Assembly: GCF_003058465.1 (NCBI RefSeq)
Contig: NZ_CP028901.1
Span: 3,844,001-3,908,000, forward strand
DNA length: 64,000 bases
Direction of reading: 5' to 3'
DNA from: Orrella marina
Lineage (GTDB): Bacteria > Pseudomonadota > Gammaproteobacteria > Burkholderiales > Burkholderiaceae_B
This document shows positions 17,389 to 25,302 of the stretch, piece after piece; position 1 is the first letter of the stretch; every line of letters starts with the position of its first letter. Made by a program: the position numbers and the translations under genes. Under the pieces are notes generated by a model that saw only the letters and a list, made by a program, of their open reading frames with translations, was not told where the DNA came from and searched no databases.

Positions 17389-18180
17389 ATGCCTTCAGTA
17401 GCCGTTCACGACGCGACAGTCTGGTATGAGCTCATGGGATCTCCGTCTGAGCCCGCGATGGTTCTGGTGTCTGGTACAGGCGGAACCATGCATAGCAACT
17501 GGGGTCATCTGGTACCGACTTTCAGCAAGAAGCGGCGGATTCTGCTGGTCGATTATTCCGGTAGCGGCAAGACTACCGATGATGGCGGTCCCCTGAGCGT
17601 ACAGATGCTGGTCGATCAGATCATGGCTGCTGTCCAGGCGGCCAGTCTGGACAGATTTGATCTGGTCGGGTACTCCCTTGGATCCTGCCTGTCGATGACG
17701 ATTGCTGCGCAGCACCCGGAGAGGGTTCGTTCCATGGTTCTGCTGGCGGGATTTTTCGACGGCAGTGATCGCAGGAATACTTTGCAGGCCGGACTGTGGC
17801 TTGACCTGATTGAACGCGATCCGGTGCTTTTTGCGCGCATGATCGTTCTGAATGGCATGAAGCCGGAACGGGTGTCTGCGATGTCGCAAGCGGATATCAA
17901 TGGCTGGATTCAGGCCATCGTGCAAAACAACGACTGGAAGGGGATTTCCCGGCAGATTGATCTGGATCGTCGCCTGAACGTCACGGGTGTCCTCGACAAG
18001 ATTCTGGCTCCGACACTGGTGATCGGATGCAAGTATGATCAAGTGGCGCCGATCAGTCACTCCCGTGAGATGGCCAGGCGAATCAACGGCTCCAGTTATG
18101 CGGAGCTCGACGCGGGTCATCTCGCACCATTTGAACAGGCACACGAGTTTGCGCAACTGGTGATGGGTTTTGTGGGATGA
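17389..18180 (+). CDS. Alpha/beta-fold hydrolase
   Basis: This 263-residue hydrolase has a clear catalytic triad: nucleophile Ser in GYSLGS, Asp in GCKYDQVAP and His in DAGHLAPFE; the oxyanion region is VSGTGGTMHSNWG. I chose the ATG at 17389 with AGGAG at 17376-17380; the frame is open further upstream into the preceding gene but without family sequence. Related proteins include 3-oxoadipate enol-lactonase-like and thioesterase-like enzymes. In this operon it might release CoA or open a lactone, but no specific reaction can be assigned. Confidence 0.88.
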   Translation: MPSVAVHDATVWYELMGSPSEPAMVLVSGTGGTMHSNWGHLVPTFSKKRRILLVDYSGSGKTTDDGGPLSVQMLVDQIMAAVQAASLDRFDLVGYSLGSCLSMTIAAQHPERVRSMVLLAGFFDGSDRRNTLQAGLWLDLIERDPVLFARMIVLNGMKPERVSAMSQADINGWIQAIVQNNDWKGISRQIDLDRRLNVTGVLDKILAPTLVIGCKYDQVAPISHSREMARRINGSSYAELDAGHLAPFEQAHEFAQLVMGFVG

Positions 18181-18207
18181 CGGATCCTGACCAACTGTGA
18201 GCGCAAG

Positions 18208-18228
18208 CCCCTGACTTTAGTCAAGGGG
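18208..18228. other. Small hairpin downstream of the hydrolase gene
   Basis: The sequence cccctgact-tt-agtcaagggg can fold into a stem of about nine pairs with one bulge. It lacks a T-tract, so it is not a standard intrinsic terminator. It may attenuate or stabilise the message between the hydrolase and the last crotonase of the operon. Confidence 0.3.
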
Positions 18229-18302
18229 TGATTCAGTGCCAGATACCCTGGGAGCCAGGTCGCTCCCGAATAACTTACATTTTTGAACAAGAAGCCATTC
18301 TC

Positions 18303-18986
18303 ATGCTTGACACATCACTGCAAACCCAGATTCTCACGCTGACATTGAACGGGCCGAGCTCAGTCAATGCATTGAACGAACAAAACTATGAGGCTTTGCA
18401 CGTTGCCCTGGCCGATGCACGGGACCATCCTGATGTGCGCGCGGTTGTCATTGCGGCCAGTGGTCGGAAAGCATTTTGCGCGGGCGCTGACCTCAAGGAG
18501 TACGCTGACCGGGATCCACACGAGGCCGAGCAGCTTCAGATGAAGTTTCTACTGCGCATGCTGATCGACCTGATCGAGTTTCCCAAACCTGTCGTTGCTG
18601 CGGTCCAGGCGCCAGCGATCGGCGCCGGTATGATGCTGGCGTGTGCGTGTGACGAGATTGTGATGGCTGAAGAAACCTGGATGTCACTGCCTGAAGCCCA
18701 GATCAACATTCCGGCACCGATTGCGGCTGTCATAGTGGGGCGTCGCGTGAGGCTTGGAGTCATGCATGCGTTGTTGCAGCGTGCTGACCGAATCAGTTCA
18801 GCCCAGTCTGTGGCGCAGGGTCTGGTCGATGAGCTTGCTCCTGCGCAGGATGTCTGTGAGAAAGCGCGCCAGCGACTCTCGGTATACTCCGGAATCTCTC
18901 CACAGGTCTATGACGTGAACAAACGCTGGTTGAACCGTGGTTTGAGAGAGCAGCTCGAAAACGCCTCGCGAGCGGTTCACATCTGA
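18303..18986 (+). CDS. Enoyl-CoA hydratase/isomerase family protein lacking one catalytic Glu
   Basis: This crotonase-fold protein is short (227 residues against about 255). The CoA/oxyanion segments are intact (CAGADLKEY and APAIGAGMMLACACDEIVM). The Glu usually found in the GGG(x)E context is replaced by Met (GAGMML), while the second one is kept (SLPEAQINIP). It could therefore be an isomerase, a thioesterase-like member or a non-catalytic partner rather than a full hydratase. The ATG at 18303 gives the family N-terminus; codons upstream to 18228 look non-coding. It closes the Liv/acyl-CoA operon. Substrate is unknown. Confidence 0.8.
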   Translation: MLDTSLQTQILTLTLNGPSSVNALNEQNYEALHVALADARDHPDVRAVVIAASGRKAFCAGADLKEYADRDPHEAEQLQMKFLLRMLIDLIEFPKPVVAAVQAPAIGAGMMLACACDEIVMAEETWMSLPEAQINIPAPIAAVIVGRRVRLGVMHALLQRADRISSAQSVAQGLVDELAPAQDVCEKARQRLSVYSGISPQVYDVNKRWLNRGLREQLENASRAVHI

Positions 18987-19127
18987 GGCCTGTTTGCGTG
19001 TTCTTGTGTCTGCGTCAGGGCATCGTGTCAGTGTGACGCTGATTTCTCTGGCCCAGGCGCAGCCTCAGCCTGTCTTACGCAGAGGGAGAGTTTTCGGGTA
19101 TTTTTGCGCATCGCCTAGAGAGATTTA

Positions 19128-19802
19128 GTGTCTTCAGTCAGTGATCGTTCCAGTTTCATGCTGTCCTTGCCGGTGGCGATGGGTTATATACCGCTCGGCA
19201 TGGTATTCGGGTTCCTGTTCGTACAGGCTGGTGCAGCCTGGTGGCTAGCGGTTGTGGCGAGCCTCGTGGTCTATGCAGGTGCGTCCCAGTTTGCGATGAT
19301 TCCGATGCTTGCGGCTGGATTACCGCTGGCGTCCCTGGCAGTGGCTGCACTGGTGATCAACATGCGCCACATGTTTTACGGTTTGTCGCTTCTGAAAGAC
19401 CGCCCGCAGAATTTTTTTCTGCGATGGTACCTGGTGTTCGCGCTTACTGATGAGACATATTCTGTGATCACGGCATCTCGTCCGAGGCCTGCGGCCAATC
19501 AGATGGCTTTTCTGGCTGGCATCAACCAGGGTTGGTGGACACTGGGCACCATCACTGGTGCCGGGCTGGGGGCACAGTTACCTGTGTCGCTGAGCGGTCT
19601 GGATTTTGCGCTGGCGGCGCTGTTTGCGATTCTGACCGCAGAGCAATGGCGGGTCAGCCGCTCGCTGGTGCCCGTCGGGACCGCACTGGTGGCCTACGGT
19701 GTATGCAGCCTGTTGCTACCGACTCATGCACTCCTGGCGTCTGTCCTGGCCTGTGTGATTGCGGGGCTGCTCGCACCATCGATTGCGAAGAGGATACGCT
19801 GA
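19128..19802 (+). CDS. azlC: AzlC-family branched-chain amino acid export subunit
   Basis: This inner-membrane protein of 224 residues matches the large subunit of AzlCD/YgaZH-type exporters, which move branched-chain amino acids out of the cell. Family landmarks are SLPVAMGYIPLGMVFGFLFVQAG, VYAGASQFAMIPMLAAG and INMRHMFYGLSL. The start is a GTG at 19128 with a weak GAGAG-type ribosome-binding site; an in-frame ATG lies about ten codons later. The TGA overlaps the azlD ATG by one base. The pair forms its own small operon after the Liv cluster, separated by 141 bases without a clear terminator. Confidence 0.91.
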   Translation: MSSVSDRSSFMLSLPVAMGYIPLGMVFGFLFVQAGAAWWLAVVASLVVYAGASQFAMIPMLAAGLPLASLAVAALVINMRHMFYGLSLLKDRPQNFFLRWYLVFALTDETYSVITASRPRPAANQMAFLAGINQGWWTLGTITGAGLGAQLPVSLSGLDFALAALFAILTAEQWRVSRSLVPVGTALVAYGVCSLLLPTHALLASVLACVIAGLLAPSIAKRIR

Positions 19803-20140
19803 TGCAGACAGCTTACGTTCTGACGGCCATCGTTGTAATGGGCGCCGTGACTTTCGCTTTGAGAGCATTGCCGTTCCTGGCTGCAAAGTGGCTGCGCGAA
19901 AGTCCACGCATCATGGATCTGGGAAGATTCTTGCCATCTGCCATCATGGTCATCCTTCTGCTGCACAGCATTCGCGATTTGTCGCAGCGATCAGCCACAC
20001 CGTACTTTCTGGCTGAACTGGTGAGTGTGGCACTGGTTCTGGTTTTGCAGTGGTACAGCCGCCAGCCCCTGCTCAGCATTCTGGCAGGAACCGGGCTTTA
20101 CATGGTGTGGATCAACCTTGGCAGAGTCGGTCCGGTCTGA
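19802..20140 (+). CDS. azlD: AzlD-family branched-chain amino acid export subunit
   Basis: This is the small partner of AzlC, 112 residues with about four membrane segments. The N-terminal VMGAVTFALRALPFLAAKWLRESP and the following LGRFLPSAIMVILLL are the AzlD pattern. I chose the ATG at 19802, which overlaps the azlC stop (TGATG); the frame is open far upstream but that part lies inside azlC. It ends 2 bases before the convergent dioxygenase gene, leaving no room for a separate terminator. Confidence 0.91.
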   Translation: MQTAYVLTAIVVMGAVTFALRALPFLAAKWLRESPRIMDLGRFLPSAIMVILLLHSIRDLSQRSATPYFLAELVSVALVLVLQWYSRQPLLSILAGTGLYMVWINLGRVGPV

Positions 20141-20142
20141 AT

Positions 20143-20985
20143 TCAGGCGGGTACATCGCCCTTGAGGGTGACCCGGTGCAAGAGACGCTTGTAGCCGTGA
20201 TAGTCATTGATCGGATTGTGCAGGACGCAACGATTGTCCCAGAAGGCGATTGAACCGGGCTGCCACGCAAAGCGACAGGTGAATTCCGGGCGGACCTGGT
20301 GGGCAAACAGGTAGTTCAGTAAAGGAGCGCTTTCTTCTTCGGTCCATCCGACAAAATGGGTCGTGTGGGCAAAGTTCACATACAGCGCACGTCTGCCGGT
20401 TTCAGGGTGAGTCCGCACGACCGGATGCTCTCCGATCAGCGTGGATCCGGCTCGATCGGTTGCCGAATCAGCAATTCTGTCTTCGCGGGTCTTGGTGACT
20501 TCAGCCTTGGCCGAGGAGTTTGCAGCCTTTAATGTGAGAAGTGTCTTTTTAAGTCCATCTGAAAGGGCTTCGTAAGCGGCATAACCGTTGGCAAACAGTG
20601 TGTCTCCGCCCTTTGGGGGAATCTCGCGTGCAATGAGCATGGTGGCCATCGGAGGGGCTTGCAAATAGGCCGTGTCGGTGTGCCAGACACCCCCGAAATT
20701 GTGACGCTCATGCGGCAGCTTCATCACAGGGATGATTTTTGGGAAGTTCTCGATCCCTTTGACGAACGGGTACTCGATAATTTCGCCAAACTGCTGGGCA
20801 AAGTCCTGAAACGCTGCTGGATCAAGATCCTGGTCTCTGAAAAATATCACGCCATGCTCAAGCCAGATCTCTCTGATCTGGGCAATCAGTTCTGGTGATC
20901 GGTCCCGCTTGAGATCGACCCCTGTAATCAATGCGCCAAGTGTGCCAGAGACGGGCTGCACGGACAGTTGTGTCGCGACGGTCAT
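20143..20985 (-). CDS. TauD/TfdA-family alpha-ketoglutarate-dependent dioxygenase
   Basis: This is a non-haem Fe(II) oxygenase of 280 residues. The metal ligands are visible as His102 and Asp104 (VWHTDTAYLQ) and His256 (DNRCVLHNPIND). The 2-oxoglutarate-binding Arg is expected at R271 (LLHRVTLKGD). Members hydroxylate taurine, 2,4-D, sulfate esters or other small acids and often supply sulfur or carbon. No sulfonate transporter is adjacent, so the substrate is open. It lies on the minus strand ahead of nothing, as the last gene of a possible FrnE-TauD unit, 144 bases downstream of the DsbA-like gene. Confidence 0.9.
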   Translation of the reverse strand: MTVATQLSVQPVSGTLGALITGVDLKRDRSPELIAQIREIWLEHGVIFFRDQDLDPAAFQDFAQQFGEIIEYPFVKGIENFPKIIPVMKLPHERHNFGGVWHTDTAYLQAPPMATMLIAREIPPKGGDTLFANGYAAYEALSDGLKKTLLTLKAANSSAKAEVTKTREDRIADSATDRAGSTLIGEHPVVRTHPETGRRALYVNFAHTTHFVGWTEEESAPLLNYLFAHQVRPEFTCRFAWQPGSIAFWDNRCVLHNPINDYHGYKRLLHRVTLKGDVPA

Positions 20986-21129
20986 GTTGTTCCCCTTGCC
21001 TAACCTTCTGTATGTTGTTTAGTCGTGTGGTTCAGTTGTCTGGTGAGTTGTTGTGTCTGACCGCTTGTCGTGGAGGGTCACCCCCATCGGATCAGTCGTC
21101 TGATTGCCGCGGGGCTGTTGCTGCGAGCG

Positions 21130-21798
21130 CTAGCCTTGAGACTGTGATCGCTCGCTTGCCTGCCGGATGGCCGCGACCAGATTCTCTTGAGGCTGCGCAC
21201 CTTCGACCAGAAACTTGTTGTCGAGAATGAAGGCTGGTACGGCACGAATACCGAGCATCTTCCAGCGTGTCTGCTCCGAACGTACGGCTTGCGCGAACTC
21301 ATCCCCGGATAAAACCTGAGCCGCCCGATCGGTGTCCAGGCCTGCGGCCTGAACAGCATCAAGCAGTGTCTGCAAGTCGTCCATGTTCTCCACGCGAGTG
21401 AAATAGGCAGCCAGCAGAGCCTTTTTGAGGGAGAATGCCTGCTCCACACCACATTCGGTAGCGGCCCAGTGCAGCAATCGATGACAGTCGAATGTGTTGT
21501 AAACGTGTTTACGACCTTCTGGATGAAATTCGAACCCGACTTCTTTGGCACGATCGTAAATACGCTGCTGGTTGATCCGGACCTGATCAGGCTCGATTCC
21601 GTACTTGGCAGACAGGTATGAGATGACTTCTTCACCGCCTTTGGGCATGTCTGGATTCAGTTCGAACGGTTGAAGGTGAACCTCCACCGCGATCGATCCC
21701 TGGAGTTCCTTCAGTGCGTTTTCCAGGGTTGTCAGGCCGATGGCGCACCATGGGCATGCAATATCGGAAACCATGTCGATACGAACGGGCTCGGTCAT
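21130..21798 (-). CDS. DsbA-family oxidoreductase, FrnE-like
   Basis: This 222-residue thioredoxin-fold protein has a CPWC active site at residues 15-18 (SDIACPWCAIG) and no signal peptide, so it is cytosolic. The sequence resembles the FrnE/2-hydroxychromene-2-carboxylate isomerase-like branch of the DsbA family: FELNPDMP, QQRIYDRAKEVGFEF, NTFDCHRLLHWA and GIRAVPAFILDNKFLVEGAQ, the last holding the cis-proline. It would act as a thiol-disulfide oxidoreductase. The thioesterase gene lies 18 bases upstream on the same strand, so they are probably co-transcribed. Confidence 0.9.
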   Translation of the reverse strand: MTEPVRIDMVSDIACPWCAIGLTTLENALKELQGSIAVEVHLQPFELNPDMPKGGEEVISYLSAKYGIEPDQVRINQQRIYDRAKEVGFEFHPEGRKHVYNTFDCHRLLHWAATECGVEQAFSLKKALLAAYFTRVENMDDLQTLLDAVQAAGLDTDRAAQVLSGDEFAQAVRSEQTRWKMLGIRAVPAFILDNKFLVEGAQPQENLVAAIRQASERSQSQG

Positions 21799-21816
21799 GT
21801 TGAATATCCTTTCGGG

Positions 21817-22248
21817 TTATCCCTTGGGCCAGAGAATCATCTGGCTGCAGCGAAATAGTGCCATCTTGCGATTGGTCGCTTCATCGAACACCTCGGCATC
21901 CCAGATTTGCGTGTTACGGCCCAGATGCTGGGCTCTGGCGACGCAGATGATGGCTCCTTCTCGTAATGTACCCAGGAAGTTCGACTTTAGCTCAATCGTG
22001 GTGAAACCTGTCGAGCCCTCGGGCAGGTGGGCGTAGGTACCAAATCCGGCTGTGGTGTCCGCGAGCGTGACAATGCTGCCGGCATGCAGGTAGGTGTTCG
22101 GCGCAAAGTGAATCTTTTTGAGTTCCATGCGGCTCGTGATCTCACCTTCGCCGAAACCGGTCATGGAAATGCCAAGGTAACCTGGCAGGTTCTCGCCGAT
22201 TCTGTTGTTCAAAGTTTCAAGTGTGAGGTCTTTTCTGAGATATCCCAT
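21817..22248 (-). CDS. PaaI-family hotdog-fold thioesterase
   Basis: The protein (143 residues) has a single hotdog domain. The segment HAGSIVTLADTTAGFGTYAHLPEG carries the usual PaaI/HGG-type motif with the Asp that faces the thioester, and STGFTTIELKSNFLGTLREGA follows as the typical second half. Such enzymes cleave acyl- or aryl-CoA thioesters in the cytosol and clear stalled CoA esters. It precedes the FrnE-like gene on the minus strand. Its preferred thioester is not evident. Confidence 0.87.
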   Translation of the reverse strand: MGYLRKDLTLETLNNRIGENLPGYLGISMTGFGEGEITSRMELKKIHFAPNTYLHAGSIVTLADTTAGFGTYAHLPEGSTGFTTIELKSNFLGTLREGAIICVARAQHLGRNTQIWDAEVFDEATNRKMALFRCSQMILWPKG

Positions 22249-22380
22249 GGGCTGTGCGTCAAGAAGTTAATTAACCTCCTAGCATACCGCGTCGGACGTC
22301 CTCAGTGATGAGCCTGGCATCGGACACAGTGCACCTGTGTTCGATGCCGACGGTGCAGGCAGGGTGAGGAACGGAGTAAG

Positions 22381-22734
22381 TCAGGAATCCTGCTCTTTCG
22401 TCGGGCGAGGTTTGTCTGAATCCGGCAGCGGGTAGGCATCTGCAACGTAGGCGGGACCTTTCATGACCATGACGGTGATCGCACCGACGCCGACCGTAAA
22501 GAGTCCGGTCCAGAGTACGCTTAGCAGGCCGAACGCATAGATATCGATGGTTGTGATGAACTTGGCAACTGCCCATCCGGCTTCATCAATATTCCAGATT
22601 CTCGCGATGAGAGAGGGCAAGAAAATCATGAACGTACCGACAAGGAATACCTTCGGAATCAGGCGCAGGATCTTTCTTTCCAGTCCTGGTTGCGCCTTTT
22701 TGTAGCCAGGCAGCTTGGTAAACGGATCAATCAT
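22381..22734 (-). CDS. Small membrane protein of unknown function
   Basis: I do not recognise this 117-residue protein. It has about three hydrophobic segments: near residues 25-45 (IPKVFLVGTFMIFLPSLIA), 57-75 (KFITTIDIYAFGLLSVLW) and 76-93 (TGLFTVGVGAITVMVM). A soluble basic N-terminus and a charged C-terminal tail rich in Pro, Asp and Lys flank them. Codon use and GC content look like its neighbours. It is divergent from the isopropylmalate-dehydrogenase-like gene and separated by 132 bases from the thioesterase gene. A role as a small membrane accessory subunit is possible but unsupported. Confidence 0.7.
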   Translation of the reverse strand: MIDPFTKLPGYKKAQPGLERKILRLIPKVFLVGTFMIFLPSLIARIWNIDEAGWAVAKFITTIDIYAFGLLSVLWTGLFTVGVGAITVMVMKGPAYVADAYPLPDSDKPRPTKEQDS

Positions 22735-23088
22735 GAGCGTTCCAGTCAGTGTCTATGCTCGAGGCGCCGTTGCAACGACGCCTGTCCGATGTCTGGTCTG
22801 GTGTGTATGGAGCACGGGCCTGGACTGTGCCTCAGCCGATTCGGTGCCAGAATTTGCCAGATTTTGCATCGTGAAGTATCACAGTATGGTTCATTTTTCC
22901 TGAAGGTTCATTGATGTAGGCCAATGAACCTTCAGTTGTCAGCAACCTGCGGATTAGGTTTGACTATCCCTCTGTGGCCTGGAACACGGAAGCAACGCAA
23001 TCGAAGGTTGTTCTTTTGCTATCTTAACGAACTGTGCCTGGATTATTCGCCCAGGAGACTGCTCAACATTATTAAAGGTGTCAAACAA
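22735..23088. other. Divergent promoter region with symmetric sites
   Basis: About 350 bases separate the small membrane protein gene from the dehydrogenase operon, and no gene is convincing in it. It contains a direct repeat 'gccagaatttgccagatttt' near 22851-22866, a GGTTCATT motif near 22888, and the perfect inverted repeat annotated separately. The dehydrogenase frame stays open through part of it, but the sequence does not resemble the family before 23089. Confidence 0.5.
22900..22935. promoter_or_regulatory. Perfect 14-bp inverted repeat, probable operator
   Basis: The arms CTGAAGGTTCATTG (22900-22913) and CAATGAACCTTCAG (22922-22935) are perfectly complementary around an 8-base spacer. 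There is no T-tract on either side, so an intrinsic terminator is unlikely. Lying between divergent genes, about 150 bases upstream of the dehydrogenase ATG, it looks like a binding site for a dimeric repressor. A further GGTTCATT half-motif lies 8 bases upstream of the left arm. No regulator gene is adjacent. Confidence 0.55.
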
Positions 23089-24147
23089 ATGCAACTGGTT
23101 GTGATTCCCGGTGACGGTATTGGTCCCGAAACCATGGAGGTGGCCGTCAAGGCGCTGCAGGCAGCGTCTTCTCTGGCAGGTGCTCCGCTTGAACTAGTTC
23201 ATGATCTGGCGGGTCATGCCAGCCTTGAGAAATTCGGCACAACCATCCGAGAAGATCTGGTAGAAAAAATCTCGCAATCTGACGGGTTGATTCTGGGACC
23301 CATGACGACCCATGATCTGAACAGCCAGGACAGAAAGCAAGCCAATCCGTCGGCGTTTTTTCGCAAACACTTTGACCTGTTTGCCAACGTCCGTCCCGCC
23401 AGAACGTTTGAAGGGGTTCCGGTACGTAGTCAGCCATTCGATCTGGTTGTAGTGCGAGAGAACACGGAAGGGTTCTACGCTGATCGCAACATGAAGTCAG
23501 GCAACAGTGAAATTCTGGTGACCGACGATGTGGTGATTTCGATGCGACGCATCACCCGTCATTGTTGTGAGCGAATCGCGCGCGCCGCGTTTGAACTTGC
23601 GATGACGCGTCGCCGCAAGGTGACAATCGTTCACAAGTCCAATGTGCTCAAGGTTGGAGACGGGATGTTCATGGATATCTGTCACGAGGTCGCCAGAGAA
23701 TATCCGGATGTGGTTGTGGACGACGTTATCGTGGACGCCATGATGGCGCTCGCCGTGCGCGAGCCTCAGCGCTTTGATGTGCTGGTGACGACCAACATGT
23801 TTGGTGACATTCTGTCGGACCTCACCGCTGAGCTTTCCGGCAGCCTTGGCATGGCCGCATCGATCAATGCTGGTTCCACTTTTGCCATGTCTCAGGCTGC
23901 ACATGGTTCGGCGCCTGATATCGCCGGCAAGAATATCGCCAATCCCTTGAGCCAGATCTGGTCTTCATCCATGTTGCTTGCCTGGCTTGCGCAGAAGCAT
24001 CAGAAGCCTGAGTATGCCGATCTGGCCAGACGCCTCGAGCTTGCCATGGTGCAGACCGTGCGCCAAGGGCGTGTGACGCGTGATATGGGTGGATCGCTCG
24101 GTACGCTAGAGGTAGGTGATGCTGTCCTTGAAAACCTGAACGCCTGA
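23089..24147 (+). CDS. Isocitrate/isopropylmalate dehydrogenase family protein
   Basis: This NAD(P)-dependent beta-decarboxylating dehydrogenase has 352 residues. Family motifs are IPGDGIGPETM at the N-terminus, VVRENTEGFYADR, the catalytic-Lys region VHKSNVLKVGDGMF, the metal-binding TNMFGDILSDL and NIANPLSQI. The substrate may be isopropylmalate, tartrate/malate or another 2-hydroxy-3-carboxylate. The lack of leuCD nearby, and the aldolase-like genes just downstream, argue for a catabolic hydroxy-acid dehydrogenase rather than LeuB. I chose the ATG at 23089 because it starts the conserved MQLVVIPGDG and has an AAAGG-type site upstream; 55 more codons are open before it without family sequence. 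Confidence 0.88.
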   Translation: MQLVVIPGDGIGPETMEVAVKALQAASSLAGAPLELVHDLAGHASLEKFGTTIREDLVEKISQSDGLILGPMTTHDLNSQDRKQANPSAFFRKHFDLFANVRPARTFEGVPVRSQPFDLVVVRENTEGFYADRNMKSGNSEILVTDDVVISMRRITRHCCERIARAAFELAMTRRRKVTIVHKSNVLKVGDGMFMDICHEVAREYPDVVVDDVIVDAMMALAVREPQRFDVLVTTNMFGDILSDLTAELSGSLGMAASINAGSTFAMSQAAHGSAPDIAGKNIANPLSQIWSSSMLLAWLAQKHQKPEYADLARRLELAMVQTVRQGRVTRDMGGSLGTLEVGDAVLENLNA

Positions 24148-24337
24148 TTGGTCGGGACAGGAGTTTGATTAAAACCCGAAGGTGCAAACCTGACGGTTTC
24201 CGGTGACTGTGGGACGACGTGGCCGATTTTCTGTTGCCGCAAACGCTTGTCATGGCTTGCCGTGGATTACCACGTACAAATGATCGCTCCATAGTACATT
24301 CTTGTGATCGACAGACCTTTTTAACAGGATCTTCAGC

Positions 24338-25282
24338 ATGACTCAGGACAAGCAACGTTTCGGAACCGACGCGCGTGGCGTCTACCTGATCGCGGTGACA
24401 CCCTTCAAAGATAGTGGTGACATCGATTTTGAAAGTACAGACCGGATGGTCGACTTTTATCTTGAGTCGGGAGCCAATGGCCTGACCCTGCTGGGCGTGA
24501 TGGGTGAGGCACCCAAGCTGACAGCGCAGGAGTCTGGCGAGTTCGTAGAACGAGTCTTGCGCCGTGTTAATGGCAAGGTCCCTGTCATCGTGGGCGCTTC
24601 GGCGCCTGGCTTTGCCGCCATGAAAGCCTTGAGCCAGCGGGTTGTGGACATGGGCGCAGACGGGGTTATGGTGGCGCCGGCTGCGGGACTCAGAACAGAC
24701 GACCAGATCCGTGCCTATTTTGCCATGGTCAATGAGACCCTCGGGTCGATCCCCTGGGTGTTGCAAGACCATCCCAATTCAACCGGCGTGCAGATCTCGA
24801 CGTCACTGCTGATCGATTTGCTGGCGCAGTCTCCCAATTGCCTCATGCTCAAGCACGAGGATGGCCCAGGGCTGGCTAAGCTCAGCGCGATCCGCGACGC
24901 AGAGACAAGCAAAGGCTTGCGACGGGTGTCGATTCTGACCGGCAATGGCGGCGGCCTGTTTCTGCCCGAAGAGCTGGTGCGGGGTGCTGATGGGGCCATG
25001 ACAGGTTTTGCGTATCCCGAGATGATGGTGGATGTCTGTCGGGCCTTTGATGAGGGGCAGGCTGAAAGGGCGTTCGATCTTTTTGATGCCTATCTGCCAT
25101 TGGCACGCTATGAGCAGCAACCTGGAGTTGGGCTCGCCGTAAGAAAACATCTCATGCACAAACGTGGCATTATCGCCTCGGAAAAAATCCGGCGTCCTGG
25201 CCCGAGTCTGTCTGCTGCAGATAGGGCCGACATTGATCGCCTGGTCAGGCGGCAGACTGAACGTCTCGCGCAAATCGGTTGA
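24338..25282 (+). CDS. Dihydrodipicolinate synthase-family aldolase/dehydratase
   Basis: This protein (314 residues) has the DHDPS/N-acetylneuraminate lyase TIM-barrel. The Schiff-base lysine is K172 in MLKHEDGPG. The pyruvate carboxylate-binding loop is LLGVMGEAPKLT instead of the usual GTTGE. The Tyr of the YNVP motif is missing: WVLQDHPNSTG stands in its place. True lysine-biosynthetic DapA keeps that Tyr, so this is more likely a catabolic aldolase or a dehydratase of a sugar acid or hydroxy acid. It follows the dehydrogenase gene by 190 bases and precedes an RraA-like gene by 20 bases on the same strand. Confidence 0.87.
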   Translation: MTQDKQRFGTDARGVYLIAVTPFKDSGDIDFESTDRMVDFYLESGANGLTLLGVMGEAPKLTAQESGEFVERVLRRVNGKVPVIVGASAPGFAAMKALSQRVVDMGADGVMVAPAAGLRTDDQIRAYFAMVNETLGSIPWVLQDHPNSTGVQISTSLLIDLLAQSPNCLMLKHEDGPGLAKLSAIRDAETSKGLRRVSILTGNGGGLFLPEELVRGADGAMTGFAYPEMMVDVCRAFDEGQAERAFDLFDAYLPLARYEQQPGVGLAVRKHLMHKRGIIASEKIRRPGPSLSAADRADIDRLVRRQTERLAQIG

Positions 25283-25302
25283 ACTTTTTGGAGTCTGAAG
25301 CT

